In this document: in pieces, positions 51,963 to 64,000 of the stretch
Layout of the letters: each line of letters starts with the position of its first letter
Numbering within the stretch: position 1 is the first letter of the stretch
DNA from: Oreocharis arfaki
Lineage: Eukaryota > Chordata > Aves > Passeriformes > Paramythiidae
Reading direction: 5' to 3'
NCBI GenBank assembly: GCA_013398015.1
Contig: VZRR01012433.1
Span: 224,402-288,401 of the forward strand
DNA: 64,000 bases
Notes under the pieces: generated by a model
What the model saw: only the letters and a program-made list of their open reading frames with translations
Database searches by the model: none
Told to the model about the DNA's origin: nothing
Translations under genes and position numbers: made by a program

Positions 51963-54900
51963 AATGTTACTCGTTCAGGAAAGCCAGCTCAAAAAACACG
52001 TGAAAAAAAGAATGCTAGCTTCAAAAAGGTAAATACATGCTAGGTGCGTCCAGGAGAACATTTTAAATGCAAAATTCCTGAAAATATTGTTATGATGGAA
52101 GCTGCTATTTTGTCTTCATGGCAAGCAGTTGCCTTGTGTATACACAGTGAATGAAGACAATAAAAATTAGAGGGCTTCTTTGAAGACCCTTCGCCTAGGT
52201 TGAAACCTGAAAGGAGAGCTTCCTGATTGACTGTTGCTTACTGCAAAGTCCTGATGTGTGGTTATTCTACTGTTAAGAAACAGTTCAGCAGCTGAACATC
52301 TAGGTTTGTTAGAACAAACTTTCATCCATTTTTCAAGTTAATTATGGGAATCATTCAGGATTTGCTTGTCCCAATCAGACAAGCAGGGTGTTTTTCAGTT
52401 GCTAAAGGCTATATGCACATAGGAAAAGGAAAGGTGGGACTGGGTTCTTGGCTATTGAAAGAAAATGCCAGTGTTTTATTTGGAAGCTCTTCTTGTCACA
52501 ATATATTTTGGGTTGATAGTCTTAATTTACCTTTAGACAACTTCATTTTGAGGGAAAAAGCATGCTGAACTACATGATTTTGTGTATGTGACTAAAACAG
52601 ACAGTAGCCATGAAGTCTGTTGGTTTAATATTGAAAATACTGTAGTAAAACAGATTGGAGGTTAAGTATGAGCAGGACACATGGATGCAAATCCATGCTT
52701 TGGAGGCTTTTGTGTTAACTCTGCTCCAAAGAAAAGTGGTAGCTCCTCTTACCAGCCTTTAGGCTCTTCAACATGAGTGATGAAGCACTGTTGAGGAGAA
52801 TGTGGGTGACACCCAGCTATCAGTCATCTCTGCGATACCACTGTGATATTGTATGCTGTCAGGCCACTGTGATTGATTGTCTGTACCCCATGGGATGAAC
52901 AGTGAGTAGAAAAGAATTGCAGAACATGGTTTGGCTTGCTGCCTCCTCTGCCATGACAGAGGATTTGGGGGTGAAAAAAAAATACCCTACCCAAATTGTC
53001 TCAAAAAAATACAGACTCTGCCATCCTGAGGGGAGCTGTGAGCATTTAGGGTAGAGAGCAATTATTTCTTCCATGTGTAATGGGACATCACTGATTCTTA
53101 GTTCTATTTCAAGATGATTTACTGAAGACACATCTGTGGTGTAGGAGTGATTTATAGTTAGGAGTGAATGACACTTTGGTGTCAGTGTGATCCTCCCCTA
53201 CCCCTGTATGATCTTAGTGGTCTGAGAAAGGGATAATCCATGGACGAGTTGCCAGTTAGCTGCAGGGAGGAGGTGGGATTGGGCCGTGGGGTTGATAAGG
53301 GATGCAAGCTCCCCTGAGAACAGTGGGGGCTGTGGATCAGCATGGTGCGATGGAGGAGGAGAAGAAATTGCCTGCTGAGCTGGGCATCCCTGGGACAGCT
53401 CAGAGAAGAGTGGTGATGGCAAGCAGAGATTGCTGATGCCTTTCTAAAGCCTGGATCTGTCAGATCAGGCCAAAGCACCCACACAGTCCTTTATTTGCTT
53501 CCTTTTGCTGCTTTCCAGGAAGGGAAGTATTATTAGATACTTGGTTCTTGCCAAAATGCTTTGATAGGCATTTAGCTTACGTATTCTTATTTCTCTTTGT
53601 GATCATTACTCAAGCAAGTGCCAGGCCACTCCTTTGATTATATTAAATTCTTGACTTTACAAAATGAAGAGTTGAAAAAATTAAATTCAAAAAAACACAT
53701 AAAAAAAAGTAGATATATTTAAATTGTTAGAGAAGTTTTCCATTACTAAAGTCTGGATCCTACTGATTTCCATGTATATGAACTACCTATATATTGAGAC
53801 ATATAGTGTCCTGTAGATCTGTCACTGGTACTGCAAGAAGATAAATCAGAGTCATGTAGAGATGTGTGTTTTCTGTGGATAATTGCCCTCTTCGGGATGC
53901 TTTCTTGCAAAGATCAGAACTTCTGGCTCTGAAGTGGGGGAAGGACTGAACTTTACACTGCAGAAATTCACATTTGACTTCAGCAAAAATATTTTGGGTC
54001 AAGTGACCTGACCCTTGCCTTCAAAGGTCTTCCTGTAACCTCAACGATTCTTCCCATAATATTGACAGTATTGATTGTGGTACAGAAGATGCAGTTATCA
54101 GGAGAAGATGGCACTGGGTATTTCCTGCTATGATTTGAGATATTGTTATCATTAATCCATTTTCAGTTTTGTCCTGGTTGTGAGAAAGCTGCCTAGTGTT
54201 CCTCTTGTGCAAGTCAACCCCTCCCCTGTCTTGCTTAGGCTAGACCAAGAACTGGGGAGTGAGGGCAGGGTGGGAGAGGAGATGATGACAGGACTTCTTA
54301 AAATATTTATTTATTGAAAGTTCTCTTTAGAATTAATTGATTTTTTTAGGGGTAATTGAGTTTTTCTGTGATGCATAGGTGCCACTCCTTCTGGGATGCT
54401 AACCCCGAGACCTAATTGTACTCAGCAGATGCCAAGTGTGGGGGGGAGGTTGTTTTAGCATATTCAGCCTGCAGACTCCAGGTACAGCACTGATGTGATT
54501 CGCCTGTTTTCCTGCTGGAGCCTGGAGGTCCTTCTTGAAGTTTGTCACTTTAAGTTGAGGGTCGTCAAAATAACTTGTGTTCTGTATGATGTCTGCTCAG
54601 TGTGGCTTGCTCCCTGTTCAGTCAACAGTAAAGGATAGCAAAAATGTGACCTTTGGTCTTCTGTTCAGAAGCCTTGGGGGTACTGAGGTTTGTTTTATTT
54701 TAGCTTTATTTGCTTCAGAAATTGAAAGATACACACTTGAGACCTTTGCCTTGGTTTCAAACCTCCAGGCTGGGGGGCTGTTGGGGCTCCTTGCAAGACA
54801 TAATTTCAAGTGGTTAGAACTGTAAGGCATGTACTGACTTTTTTACTTAATTGCAGTGCAAATGTAAAGTCAGCCCATAAATTGTGGCCAGTGTTGTGAT

Positions 54901-57900
54901 TACAAATCATTACAATAATGCGAGATTATTCAGTTTGTCACAAATCCTTCTAGACTACACAATTAAAGTCATAACCACAAGTATAATCCTGTAAGATACA
55001 GTTACTTCATTACACAATCTCTGTCTGGTTTACTGTTCACTTTATTTTGGTGCCAGATTGAATAACCGAATGTTTCTGTGTAGTTAACTTCAGTTGCAAC
55101 ACATATACTTTCAATATCCCTGCCAATCCTGGAGTTAATTTTGCATTCTTAAAATTACTGATATTGATTAATATAATAATTGGGCAAAACCTTGATTTTC
55201 AGTCTAGTGATGGGAAAATCAGCTTTAAAATGATGAAGTTATAGAAAAGAATTGCTATTTATGTCCATCACTAGAGCAGTGCTGCCACATGATCAGAAAA
55301 TAAATGAGTTGTGATACTGGTACATTGTTGGGTAGGTGGCTGGAAGGAGGTTGGTGCTTTCTTGAAAAAGCAGTGGCTGCTGTCACTCTGCAGAATTATA
55401 GTGAGGCAGAGGACAGCTGCTGAACAGAGATGAAATGAATAGTTCTCTTGGGAATGGATTTCGGACCAAATGAAATCTTCTTGTACAGTTTCAGATACCC
55501 ATCTCATTTCTTGTGTGGTACTTGTCTTTTCCTGGCATGGGATGTCCTGATACTTCCAGTGTGAAGAAAACTCCTGTGAGCTAAGGAGCAACTTGTGCAT
55601 GTCAGCCAGAGCCCAGTGACTCACTGTGTCAGAGTAATTCTGATAAATACCCAGACTGAGATAATCAAAACCCGTCCAGGGATTTGGTTGCTGTCCTACT
55701 TATTAATTTTAATGATAATTGAATATCCGTGCCGATTACTCAGGTTGTAAGCTCAGCTCCCCAAGCCCTGTATATTCAGTTTCAAAACACTGCTTCTTCA
55801 GAGTCTGGTGTATTTAACTCAGAGAGGTGGTCTCAATGTGGACAGACAGTACGGATAGGCAGGAGCTACTGTTTCCCTTGGAGTCCCAGTAAGTAAGTCT
55901 GGCAGAGCCTGTTTCTCAGAGCTGTATAAGTCTATTGACCTGGCAAATGTCTTTAGCCCCCAGGGGATTTGGTTATGATGCTGCCTGTGTAATATTTGTT
56001 AAAGGCTTTTGCTGTGAAGGTGTTGAAGAGAAAGCAAGGTATCTTAAGCAGCCCTTGCTCAGTGTTTGCAGAGCTATTTTGTTTGATGCCACTAGCCCAG
56101 GTAAATCTTTTGGACTTCTCTGTTCTCTTCCCCTTTTGAGCACAGCACTATGGAGAGATTTTTTGCTTGCAGGGATATCTCCTCCAGTGCTAACCTGGGG
56201 TGTTTCCCAGCATTGCTCTTGCTGAACTTGCTGAACTTGCTGATCTCTGATGTGCAGAAGTCCCTGTCCATCTCTTCAGGTGTTACAGAGGGTCTTTTTC
56301 AGAAACCAGAATCTATGTTGAGCTTTTTTTCTATGAGGGGAGCTTTTGCCAGATTAATTCCCTGGTGCCTCTGCCCCTGCTAGAAGACTACACAGTGTCC
56401 CCATTGATCAAGGGTAAAGTAAGTGACTACAACCCAAAATGGAGGCTAGTGCCATAGGTGTCCTGTGTTTTGTTGAACTGGGAATGACCTAAGTTAGCCA
56501 AGTCTTGATTACTGCCTTCTAAAAACAGATCGTCCGCTTCATTCTTTTCAACCTTTGTTTTGTTTGTTCAAAAATAAAGCAGCAAAGAGAGAAAGTAGAG
56601 TGCAAACAATTTTTCTTCACACACAGTGCTGTGACCGAAGATATTATTTGGCAAATTTCCTTCCTTCTCTGCTCTGCAGAGTTTTAAAACTGAGAACTGT
56701 TTTTTTTCCTGTATTACAGTAAATACATAAGGAATCAAAATGATATTAAGGAAGAAAGTTGGGCAACACCCTGCTGTTCAAGTATGTTGATTGCAAATCA
56801 TTGACATTCTAGACATGCTATTTCTGTTTGTTCGTGAGTTATGGTTTCAGTGCTGGTGGGGTAAAACAATCGGGTGGGAAAAAGCACAAGATTATAGTAT
56901 TTGCTAGTTCTCGTTATTTAAAAAGAAGAGCAGATTCACGAGTGTGTGAGCTGAAGGTAATGGTGGGGTAGCTTCATAGGATTTAAGGACACTGGGTCTG
57001 TTAACATTATGTAGTTGAATCTCTTTTGGCACGTATGGTGTAGAAACTTGTTCAGGGGTCCTTGCAGCAGGTCTGTAACCTTGATTTGGCCTACAGTGCA
57101 TCTTCTGGAGAGAGCATTCTTTGATTTAGTCATCCTCTTGTGGTAAGTCCATATCCCTTTGTAGCTTGTGCCAGCATCAATCTGTCCTTATTGTAGGACA
57201 AATTAATCTTTCTAGCTCAAATTGGTCAAACTTCAGTTCTTAGTCTATGGGTCTTTCTATGCCTCTTCCTTGTTAACTTTACAGGTGCATGCTGCTCATC
57301 CCCCTCTTCTCCTCCCAACAACCTGCTTCAGGTAAACAGAGGCCACAAGCAAGTTAGCTACCTCCCAGCCTTCTCTAACATTTTGGTGGTCTTTTGTGTT
57401 ATAAAGTAGGGCTTTGATCTCTTGAGTAGCTGTGGACTCTCTTGTGGGATGTCTGCAATTTATCCTAGCTGAAGTGATGCCGTTTAGGAAGAAAATGGCT
57501 TTCTGAAAGTGATCTTAGTAAACTGCTGCATTACCTTGTCTGCTCTGTGAGGCAAACGGATTGCAATGAGAAGAAAATCATCCTTGTGATGGAAGCCAGG
57601 TAAAAGTGAAGAGGGAATCTTAGTGGCTGCTCAGCTGGTTGCTGTGGCAGGTGGGAGTTGCAGAACAGTGCAAGATGCTCTATAACATGAAAATGTAGGC
57701 TAGAGCTGTGCTGAAGACTGTCATCAGGGAACCTGTGGGATGGTTATATGGCAAGGGGAGTCCATGGGAGGTGGATATGCAACTACAGGAGTGCACCATG
57801 TGCCCAGGTGTTGGTAGGAAGACAGGTTCCTGTTAGAGTGGAAGATATAACCTTGGAGCCTCTCAGAGCCCTAGGACGGGTAGGATTCAGTCTTGGCTCA

Positions 57901-60900
57901 GCACCAGCTTCTGTGCAAGTAAAGGCAGCATGCCTGCAAAGCCAGATAGCTCTCAGCATCTCAGGAGTCTGCATCCCCAAGCAGAGGAGACAGAACCAAA
58001 ATCACCTGTGTGCTTAGATGGCCTGTCTCTGACTGCTTCAGTCGACACAAATATGAAAATTCCCCTTTTGTGTGTATGAGTGGTAGAGTTCTTTTGGGCC
58101 TGGTCCAATGTCACTTGCTCACAAGGCAAGAGGAAGCTATTGAGAAGCAACAACAGGTTTTTGTGTCCTTCCCCTAAATGGCTAATTCCTTTACTTGGCA
58201 CAAAATTTCTTTCACTGCTTACTGTTTTAAGTGTCTTTGTGCACAGTAATTTATGGATGAGAGCAAACATTATTAGAAAGCTTTATGTGTTGTGCACTAT
58301 GGGGGCAATGTTTCAGTATCAGAGTACCATTTCTTCAGCAGTCTTCTTTTTAGTGGGTATGTGTTTTGGTAAGGAGAACGATGTCAATTAACCACATAAC
58401 CTGTAGAAGTGCTGTTTCCTATGCTAATTAGCTCTTCCTCTGAGAACTGTACTTTTAATTTATTTTTCGAAGTGCATTCACTCATCCTTTTCCTTTCAAA
58501 CTTCAACACTCCGTGAAATATGCATCCAGGTTTGCTGAAAGGCTCTGAAGCTGACGAGACAAAAATTGAAAGGGGATTGATTTAATGGTTTAATTGCTAA
58601 ATAATGATGTAACTGTGGTTGTAATTTCATGTTAGTGTGAAATGGCCAATCAGTCCATTTTGTAGTCGTAGCAAGGCCTACGACTGGATGAATAGGCTGG
58701 ATGAATAAGCATCTGTAGTTTCTGTGCCAAGTGATACCTTTCAGGGACTCCTGAAGATTATGTAAAACTTTTTTTACCAGAAATTCAGGCTCCAGACAAG
58801 AATTATCTTGCCTAGCAGTAAAATGCTGTTTCTGCAATTCGACTGAGTTTTGTCTGTAAGCTGTATGAAATTGAGAGAAGGTTTCATTCAGTGATGGCCC
58901 TACTGTGAGAATGTCTCTTTGAAAAGCAAATCCAAAGGAGGCCCTTGCCTGTGGCTGACTGGCCTGCTGGGCTGGCAGGGGAGAAGAAGCACTGGAAGGA
59001 AGCACCAAAGGCTGGAGCTGTGTGGGATGGCAGATCAGAGTGTTCGGGGTGGCCAAAATCCGGCAGGTCCATGCCACCTGGGATAAACAAACTGTGATCT
59101 CCTACCTTAACCCAAATCTGCTGGAGGAAGGAAGGCTTAGTTGATGGCAATCTCTTTTCTCCTAAGGAAATGTAGCCCCTTCCCATGTACGTATGTTTAC
59201 TTGCTCTTGCTACTCTGCCTCTCCAACTTCTAACCCACCAGTAATCCCAGTGCACCCTGCATAGAAAATAACAGTAGTAAGAGCTTGTGGCTTAACCGAG
59301 CAGCCAGAGATGTACCAGTAGACCAGTTAATTCATTTTCTGTTTCAACTATTTTTGATAGTTGGTTCTCTTAGGAACTGCTTGTCTTCAGCATTTCTGTG
59401 TTCTTCACCTCTGTGCCTCAGGGACTTGGGCCTGGAAGAGGCTCTTATTGTAACCTGAGGTGAGGGCAATATACATGAATATCAATTCTCCATGTATCTA
59501 CTCTCTACTCCCACATGGCATGGGCATGCTGGTGCTAGCTTTAACCTACCTTACTTAGGTGATGAATGTATGTGGCTCATCGTAGGCTTGGCTGCCTGAT
59601 CCGATACTTTCTTCTGAAACTTCTTCGGATCCCCCTTAAAAGTTCTGAATGATGGCTTGACTCCCATGGCCTTTGGCTCCCATCTCACTGTGGGTGATTA
59701 TGCCCTGCCCCCCCCATAACAAAGTTATCTTCCCTTCTCTTCAAAAGCGTTCAATTTAAATACCAGGATCTTTTGTTGGTTAGGTGAAAAGCAAACTAAT
59801 AACAGATTTTTTTTTTCTCTGTGTATGTGTTGCAGTATTACCACCAGGTTAAGCCATGGTTTACCTCTTGGTTAAAGAAACAATTTGAGTTTTTTCAGTT
59901 TCTTCTGAAAACTTCAGCAGCTCTTCTAGATTTTGCATTATCACAGCTGATTGCCAAAGCAGCATTTATTTCTGCATTGCAGACATCTCAGTTGAGTATT
60001 TAGCACATAATTGTATTTCCTTCTCTAGCTATGGCATGTTGATGTTCAAGTGGTTCTTCAGTGGTTGTCAGGTACCAGGAGAGAGTGTGGAGGTTGCAGG
60101 TATGAAATGTCTTCTTTGTGAAATGGTTAGGATATAGGACATCTGTCACAGACAATTGAGCACATACGTGTTTCTTCAATTCCAGATTAAGAGAAACATT
60201 GAGGTCCAGGTTGCGCCTTTGTCCTGCAGATTTACATCTATGTAATTCTGGTGCCTTATTTAAATAGTAACATAAACCTGACACAATGGGAATTAAATCC
60301 TGTAGAATAAAAAGTAACTAGAAGTTTCATTATGTTGCAGAATAACCATTCCAGGCATCCACATGTATAATTTATTACCTGTAGTGGGGTAAGTACTTAA
60401 CAACAGTTATAATAAACCCATTCTGTTCATTCATTTTTAGATCTTCGCATACTGATTCAGACCTTAACTGAAAGTGAATATACAATCAATGTGAGGCTTT
60501 TTATGCAGGTTTAGTAATGTAGGCCTGCCAAGGTTCTTTAATTAAATAATTATTCTTTGTTCAATCAAAATAGATTGTTTCAGTACAGAGATTGCAGGCA
60601 AGTACATGCAAAATCAGCCCTGAACTGATCATGTTTTAGCTGCTTACTGTAATCCTGAGTGATAATCTTTGTCACGCAAAGCAGTGAGACCAACCCAAAA
60701 ACCAGGGAAAAAAGTTGCAGTCAGATATTAAAAGTGTAATGCCTAATTCTGAGGTGATCAAAGAAAAGCATGCTAAGATACAGTTTGTTGGTGCTGTGCA
60801 CAAAGTTAGAGCTGTCTGACAGGTGGGAGAAGTGGGTTTTGTAGGCGGTTCAGATTCAACAGAACTCTCACCAAACCCTGAGTAAGCTAAAGGTGCTCAG

Positions 60901-61985
60901 CATGTGGGGAATCAGGAAATCTGGTTTGGGGTTTTTTACTGGTAACCCCATGTGTTCAAGAGGTGGCAAATGGAGCTGTTAAGGGGAGGTGCAATAAATT
61001 GCCCGTCGTGTGCGCCTGCTGTGCGCGCCAGTTCCCACAGGAGGGTCTGCACAGGCAGAGCAGCCTTCTCATTTCTTCTGAGAGTATTGGAAATACAAAA
61101 AATCTGTTTGGCATGGGGGCTGCTGCTTGTAGCATCACACAAGGCTGGCTTCAGATGGCCCCTGCTGCCACGGCACATCATTAATGCAGCTCACAGCAGC
61201 TGGACTGAGAGGACTTCAGTGTTTATTAGGGGAATATAATCATTTAAGCCTGAATAAGCTTCAAAGCTCTAATGTGGCTGTTTGGCCAACAGAAATGAGA
61301 TGTAAATTTGTGCTGAATAGCCACTGATTACAGAAAGATGATTAATGTGAGGTTTAAAATTGATTTATGGGTGTAGTTGTCAAGGCCTTAGCCATGAATG
61401 TAATATTATCTCTATGAAAAGCTTTGGGTAGATTAGAGACCAGGGAGCAGTGGCAAAATAATGCATTTGCTGGAGGGTCTGATACGGTGTATGGGCCGTC
61501 TGTAATCTACTCAAATTTGGTATACGCCTGAGAGGTGAGGCTTTGCCAGTGTGGCATGTGTATAACTGAATCATTTTGCCTGAAATGTTCAAAAACCAAG
61601 AAGTTTAACGTGTTTTATTTTCATTAAAAGCACTTGTAGATCAAGAATTTTTATCTTTTTTACCAGAAACTCTTAAATGTGTACTCACTTCCAAGAAATT
61701 ACATAAACCAAATGACGAACACAAAAAGGAGGAATTTGGTTTCGTTTCTTCAAATTTTTCCTGTTCTTGCATTAAAAATAGAGCAAATGCCTTGCATTAT
61801 TTAAATTGTAGTAACTGGTAAGAATCCCCACATAGATTTTGATTTGGATAAATATTAGGACAATATAAAAGTAATAGGAAAAACTAACTTTTTGCCTGCT
61901 TTTCAAGCTTGTTCTGTGAACCACTTTTTATCATCAAATAGTGATTAACATGAATAATATCCCAAAAGCTTTCAAAATCCAAGAA

Positions 61986-62332
61986 TCCCTAACACTAACC
62001 CAAGCCCGTGCCCTAACCAAAACCTAACCCTGATACAAATCCCTAACCCAACCCTAAGCCCTAACCATAACTCTAACCCATAACTCCAACGCCGAACGCT
62101 AACCCTAGCCCTAACCCTAGCCTTAGACTTAGACCTAGCCCTCACGCTCGACCTAGCCCTAGCCCTAATCCTAAACCCTAGAAACAACCCTATCCCCTAA
62201 CCCTGCCCTTAACCCTAGACCTAACCCTAAGCCTAGCCCTAGCCCTCATCCTAAACCCTAACCCCAAACCCAAACATAGCCCTAGCCCTAGACCTAACCC
62301 TAACTCTAACCCTAACCCTAACCCCATCCTAA
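61986..62332. repeat. Degenerate interstitial telomeric repeat array
   Basis: About 350 bp made of CCCTAA-type hexamers, the C-rich vertebrate telomere strand, on the + strand. Most units are mutated: CCCTAG and GCCCTA are frequent and there are many single-base insertions. The best preserved part is near the right end at about 62304-62325, where three consecutive CCCTAA units are intact. The array has sharp edges against unique DNA on both sides. The arginine- and leucine-rich minus-strand frame at 61972-62187 is only a translation of the repeat. Heavy divergence points to an old insertion or a repair scar rather than active telomere sequence. Confidence 0.95.
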
Positions 62333-62937
62333 TGCAATAATCCCGAGTCCTTCCGAAGATCTGGCTCTGTCAGCCTTCCAGTGTTAAACCATGTGGTGTC
62401 AATGCTGTTAATTCTGGCCTTTGTTTAGTTGCTCTGCAATGAGTGTAACATTAAGCAGTGAAAAATGATTTAATGGTTTTGTGTTTCTTCATTGCTTCTT
62501 TCACGCTCGTCTCTATTGTCTTTCCCTCAATTGCTGGACTGTGATTTGAAATGGATGTTTTAATTCAGATGTACAGAGAAGTTCACACATTTAAAAGACT
62601 AAACCTGTGGGAGGGGAGGTGGGGTTTCTAAATAAGAGATTGCTTTGTTCCGGGAAGGGGGTCAGCGCAGTCCCTGATTAGGCATGTTGGAGAGGGGTTG
62701 GTGCTCCTTTTCATTTCAGTTCCGCTAGCCTCCAGCTGGGTTCTCATTCCATTTGGATTCTGGGGCTGACATCTTTCATCGATCATGCAAATTATCAAAG
62801 TCTGAGCTAAACTTCAGTCCCATTTTCAATTTTTTCCCATGTATCTTGGTGTGCGGACTGAAAAGGCTCGGTGACTTTGTTGTGGTGTTTCTCCGTTTTT
62901 CAACAGCTTGAATTGTGCAGGTCTCTGAACAGATGAC
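62333..62937. other. EPHA5: EPHA5 intron 2 between telomeric array and LTR
   Basis: About 600 bp of unique-looking intron sequence. No gene, RNA or repeat is recognised. Confidence 0.6.
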
Positions 62938-63635
62938 TGTCTTGGTTTGAGACAAATTTGGAGGAAAACGTCCGAAGTGGATGTCCCTCTGTTAGAAGGC
63001 AGACTTCAGCAGCCCCTCCCCCACCAGGTTTGGAAAGAAGTTCCTCGGAGGAAAATGGGAAAAACCTATTTATGTAACGAGCCAAGTGCATGCAGGCACG
63101 GAAAAAAGAATAATGGTCAATAATAAAACCACTCACTCTGGAGAAGAAACCTGGGTAGATTTCAGAGTCCTTTCTGTGGGTGTGGCTCTGCCCTCTCCAG
63201 AGCTGGGGTTTGGCATGGGCCCCTCTGGGCCGCAGTGTGATGCCTCCCAGTGATGTTGTTCCAGACTGGAGCAGAGAACAGTCCCAAGAAAAGTTCTTGC
63301 CTCAGCTAGCAGGCTAGCTAGAAAGCAAAGGGTTTTAACTCTCAGTCTCTCTCCCGAGAAAAGGAGCCGAGAGCTGGGAAAAAGCAGGAAGGTGCTTTCC
63401 TTGTTTCTGTAGCAGCAGCAGCAGCGCGGTGTGCATGTCCTTGAACACAAACCTCTCTGAAAAATTCACCTGGCTTCTCTCCCCCCGCTCCTGAGAAACA
63501 GCTTAAAGACACAGAAAGGCACAGGATTCATGCCTGGCATAGGGCAGACAATAGGGAATACAGTATCATACAGTCACCCCAGGACAAGAACATAATTCNG
63601 AATACAGTATCATACAGTCACCCCAGGACAAGAAC
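62938..63635. mobile_element. LTR-like element, probably solo LTR of an endogenous retrovirus
   Basis: It begins TGTCTTGGTTTGAGAC, a start typical of passerine ERV LTRs, and ends near CCCCAGGACA or AAGAACA, giving TG..CA termini. It carries an AATAAA (about 63122) and an A/T-rich TATTTATG (about 63067) that could be signals for + orientation, but I cannot fix the strand. An (AGC)n run lies at 63411-63424. No coding retroviral interior adjoins it and no clear target duplication is seen. The right end is distorted by the duplication around the N at 63599, so its true length is about 45 bp shorter. Confidence 0.65.
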
Positions 63636-63642
63636 ATAATTC
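63556..63642. repeat. Exact 43-bp direct duplication around a single N (assembly join)
   Basis: Bases 63556-63598 and 63600-63642 are identical over 43 bp, and only the N at 63599 separates them. This is what a scaffolder leaves when two overlapping contigs are joined without merging the overlap. Confidence 0.95.
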
Positions 63643-64000
63643 ATCATAAGCTTGTACTGAAAATCATTTTTGAGGTTTTAATTGTTCTTTCTTACCCGTT
63701 TGCTTGGGTGGTACTTTGTGGTGCAAATTGCTGCTTGTGTTTTGAGATGCTATCGCAGCTTTCCAGAAATCTGCATTGTTTCTCATCTAGTTAGCGGTGC
63801 AGAGCAATCTAGGAATTGTCAACACTTTTGCCATACAGGGAGTTTTACTGAGAAGTCTCCTGCACAGCCAGCTGCAGAAATGGAAGGTGTGGCAGCAAAC
63901 TTTACGTGCATATTACAAATAAAAAAAGAATATTGAAAAATTGTTTAAGTAGCAAATGCAAATGTTTACACAGTAGGAGCTGATGATTATGAAGTTCTCC
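63643..64000. other. EPHA5: EPHA5 intron 2, right edge of window
   Basis: AT-rich unique sequence to the window end. The 84-codon frame at 63682-63936 shows nothing recognisable. Confidence 0.6.

Larger units (their letters stand above)
49567..61985. other. EPHA5: EPHA5 intron 2, distal part
   Basis: About 12.4 kb of intron. It includes T/G-rich tracts at about 50817-50903 and 51889-51962, a three-copy 9-bp tandem (GCTGAACTT) at 56218-56243, and unique AT-rich patches at about 54890-55110 and 58560-58680 that have the look of conserved non-coding DNA. The 193-codon minus-strand frame at 58496-59077 is the longest outside repeats and GC-rich DNA; I do not recognise it. EPHA5 exon 3 was looked for and not seen. 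Confidence 0.55.

Noticed and set aside
61972..62187. Arginine/leucine-rich 71-codon minus-strand frame
   Set aside because: It is a translation of the degenerate telomeric hexamers.
1..64000. CRISPR arrays, operons, prokaryotic defence or mobile systems
   Set aside because: The base composition, avian retroelements and a spliced vertebrate exon show this is nuclear bird DNA. No spaced direct-repeat array or gene cluster was seen.

Overview
The window looks like bird nuclear DNA, probably from a neoavian and perhaps a passerine. The evidence is several 5'-truncated CR1 LINE fragments, an ERVL-type solo LTR of a kind common in birds, and long AT-rich non-coding DNA with a single CpG island. 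There are no bacterial-style genes. Nearly all of the long open frames lie in CR1 repeats, in the GC-rich island, or in non-coding DNA.

The one protein-coding exon I can identify with confidence is a 65-bp exon at 43308-43372 on the + strand. It has a strong 3' splice site and a consensus GTAAGT donor. It encodes the start of an Eph-receptor ligand-binding domain and matches EPHA5 best (core LLDSRTVMGDLGWIAYPK). The 65-bp length and the phases fit exon 2 of Eph receptor genes. The window is therefore best read as the 5' part of an EPHA5 locus on the + strand: upstream flank (about 1-27.9 kb), a CpG-island promoter region (about 27.94-28.87 kb), intron 1 (about 28.9-43.3 kb), exon 2, and at least 20.6 kb of intron 2 running off the right edge. 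Exon 1 (signal peptide) should lie in or near the island, but I cannot find it. A single undetermined base at 28418 may hide missing GC-rich sequence.

Region by region. 1-27.6 kb is gene-poor, with minus-strand CR1 pieces at about 0.58 and 4.25 kb, a plus-strand CR1 at 10.3-11.1 kb, a GC-rich retroelement-like block at 12.15-12.87 kb, and a minus-strand CR1 at 20.87-21.69 kb split by a 545-bp LTR-like insertion. 27.6-28.9 kb holds a 20-N gap, a CR1 3' tail and the CpG island. 28.9-43.3 kb is inferred intron 1. Intron 2 carries a CR1 3' tail (43.9-44.3 kb), a TA microsatellite (44.7 kb), an ERVL solo LTR (49.0-49.6 kb), several T/G-rich tracts, a degenerate interstitial telomeric array (61.99-62.33 kb) and a second LTR-like element (62.94-63.63 kb). 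The end of that element contains an exact 43-bp duplication around a single N, almost certainly an assembly join error.

I saw no credible new multi-gene system. The most useful leads are the missing EPHA5 first exon, the telomeric array inside the intron, the nested LTR-in-CR1 insertion, and the duplication artefact.
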